Assembly (NCBI RefSeq): GCF_004216715.1
Contig: NZ_SGXG01000001.1
Span: forward strand, 3,394,501-3,458,500
Source: Cecembia calidifontis
Lineage (GTDB): Bacteria > Bacteroidota > Bacteroidia > Cytophagales > Cyclobacteriaceae
Reading direction: 5' to 3'
Length of the DNA: 64,000 bases
Below are positions 62,771 through 64,000 of this stretch, in pieces. Each line of letters starts with the position of its first letter. Position 1 is the first letter of the stretch. Below the pieces are notes generated by a model. It did no database searches and had not been told where the DNA came from. It saw nothing but the letters and a program-made list of their open reading frames with translations. A program made the position numbers and the translations under genes.

Positions 62771-64000
62771 ATGATGAATCCAAAGAAAAAACTGACTGCT
62801 TTCTTTTTAATCTGGATCTTGGGCTTTTCCCTTGTCTTTGCGCAGGAAAAGTTGGATCTGGAAATGGTTTACCGGATCAAATCCGAAGGCATTGGAAATT
62901 CCCAAATTCAGGAACTTTCTTTTTATCTGACAGATTTCTTAGGTCCCAGACTTTCTGGTTCTACCAACCTGCGCAATTCAAGACAATGGACAGCTGAGAA
63001 ATTCCAGGAATGGGGCTTAAGCAATGTCCGCATTGATTCCTACGGGGATTTTGGCAGGGGCTGGAATGTGAAAAAATCTTACATCGCCATGAAGGCACCT
63101 TACTATGCGCAGATCATTGGTTATCCAAAGGCTTGGACTAATGGCACCAATGGCTTAATTGAAGAAGAAGTTATGCTGTTGGAAATTAACTCAGAAGCAG
63201 ATTTTGATCTTTACAAAGGAAAATTGAAGGGTAAAGTGGTCATGACACCTGCCAACTTGGAATCGGGCCCTGCTTTTGAACCGGAGGCAAGAAGACTGAC
63301 CGATGCTGATTTGGAAGAAAGGAAGAATATTACCATCGGAGGAAGAACAGGAAGGTATACCCCTGAAATGTTGGCCCAATTACGCGCACAGCGAGCCCTT
63401 GACCAAAAACTCAACGAATTTTTATTGGCCGAAGGAGTTGGACTGAGAATTACCGGAACCAGAGGGAATTTTGGAACCGTCTTTCATACCAGAGCAGGTT
63501 CCTTTAGCACAGATAAGCAGCCAACCGTTCCTGAGTTGGAGATTGCCTCTGAGCACTACGGAAGGATTTATAGGTTGATCAAGAAAGGGATACCTGTAAA
63601 AATCGAAGCCGAAGTGGATGTGGAATGGTTGGATGATGATTATAAAGGGTACAATGTATTGGCTGAAATCCCCGGAACAGACAGAAACCTCCGTTCTGAA
63701 ATTGTCATGTTGGGCGCACATTTGGACAGCTGGCATGCCGGTACAGGCGGCAATGACAATGCTGCAGGTGTAGCTGTCATGATGGAGGCTATCAGGATTT
63801 TAAAAGCATTGGGTGTTCAACCGAAAAGAACTATCCGCATTGCTTTATGGGGTGAAGAAGAACAAGGGCTATACGGTTCCAGAGGATATGTTCAGAAATA
63901 TGTAGCAGACAGGAATACCAAAGAGAAAAAAGCTGAATGGGATAAGATTTCTGCCTATTATAATTTGGACAACGGTTCAGGAAAGATCCGTGGTATTTAC
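62771..64000 (+). CDS. M28 family metallopeptidase, N-terminal part (3' end outside window)
   Basis: The frame is open from ATG 62771 (or 62774) to the window edge, 410 codons, so the C-terminus is missing. A signal peptide ends LVFAQEK. A protease-associated-like insert (about 115-250) precedes the M28 zinc site: GAHLDSWHAG and GGNDNAAG, then the glutamates in WGEEEQGLYGS. It should be an exported aminopeptidase or carboxypeptidase. The smaller frames in this stretch are shadows. Confidence 0.9.
   Translation, partial: MMNPKKKLTAFFLIWILGFSLVFAQEKLDLEMVYRIKSEGIGNSQIQELSFYLTDFLGPRLSGSTNLRNSRQWTAEKFQEWGLSNVRIDSYGDFGRGWNVKKSYIAMKAPYYAQIIGYPKAWTNGTNGLIEEEVMLLEINSEADFDLYKGKLKGKVVMTPANLESGPAFEPEARRLTDADLEERKNITIGGRTGRYTPEMLAQLRAQRALDQKLNEFLLAEGVGLRITGTRGNFGTVFHTRAGSFSTDKQPTVPELEIASEHYGRIYRLIKKGIPVKIEAEVDVEWLDDDYKGYNVLAEIPGTDRNLRSEIVMLGAHLDSWHAGTGGNDNAAGVAVMMEAIRILKALGVQPKRTIRIALWGEEEQGLYGSRGYVQKYVADRNTKEKKAEWDKISAYYNLDNGSGKIRGIY

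Noticed and set aside
62683..62997. 104-residue frame at 62683
   Set aside because: It is a shadow frame across the start of the M28 peptidase.
1..64000. CRISPR array, tRNA or rRNA
   Set aside because: No regularly spaced repeats and no cloverleaf-like or rRNA-like stretch was seen when reading both strands.

Overview
The window is a chromosomal segment of a Bacteroidota bacterium, most likely Cytophagales in or near the Cyclobacteriaceae (Algoriphagus/Aquiflexum-like). This rests on a type IX secretion sorting domain on the DUF1501 protein, a TonB-dependent receptor with an N-terminal carboxypeptidase-regulatory-like domain, families typical of the phylum (DUF2452, DUF4301, DUF5777, DUF1800/DUF1501), AT-rich spacers, weak Shine-Dalgarno sequences and several TAnnTTTG-type promoters. 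The genus is inference. I found no tRNA, rRNA or CRISPR array.

Layout. 1-1.0 kb: the 3' end of an IS1380-family transposase and a decayed gene end. 1.1-6.3 kb (minus): a DinB-like protein, a ceramidase-like lipoprotein, an aldo/keto reductase, a YfcC transporter and a TPR/CxxC protein overlapping the transporter by ATGA. 6.4-13.3 kb (plus): DUF937-like and DUF4332 proteins, an alpha/beta hydrolase overlapping rmuC, a TPR protein and trkA-trkH. 13.3-17.6 kb (minus): ATP-dependent DNA ligase and its DEXH helicase. 17.7-21.8 kb: lipoproteins and a ZnuD-like receptor, probably for zinc, behind a Zur-like palindrome. 22-31.5 kb: a subtilase, a DUF3820 protein, an alpha/beta hydrolase broken by an IS1634-family element, gamma-glutamyltransferase with a DPP-IV-like peptidase, and an Hpt protein. 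31.7-38.8 kb: small conserved genes, deoxynucleoside kinase, 3-hydroxyacyl-CoA dehydrogenase, a CvfB-like RNA-binding protein and a ROK protein. 38.8-51.3 kb: topoisomerase IV (parE-parC), the DUF1800/DUF1501 pair and smc. 51.4-56.1 kb: a Rieske-YceI-DUF5777 operon hit by two IS elements. 56.2-64 kb: a WYL regulator, DUF4301, the 5-oxoprolinase genes pxpABC, a thioesterase, a secreted two-repeat protein and the start of an M28 peptidase.

The most striking structure is in the insertion sequences. The IS1634-family element (24796-26449, perfect 13-bp inverted repeats) is flanked by a 364-bp direct repeat, read as a giant target duplication. Removing the IS and one copy restores a 468-codon hydrolase. 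At 51.5-54.7 kb two unrelated elements interrupt consecutive, translationally coupled genes. Removing each IS with one copy of its short target duplication restores a 162-codon Tat-type Rieske lipoprotein and a 185-codon YceI protein. All three breaks therefore look like clean, fairly recent insertions rather than decayed pseudogenes.

Functional themes: peptide and glutathione turnover (ggt, S9 peptidase, pxpABC, M28 peptidase), metal handling (zinc receptor, His-rich lipoprotein), DNA maintenance (ligase/helicase, RmuC, ParEC, SMC), and a possible periplasmic redox module that this strain has lost.
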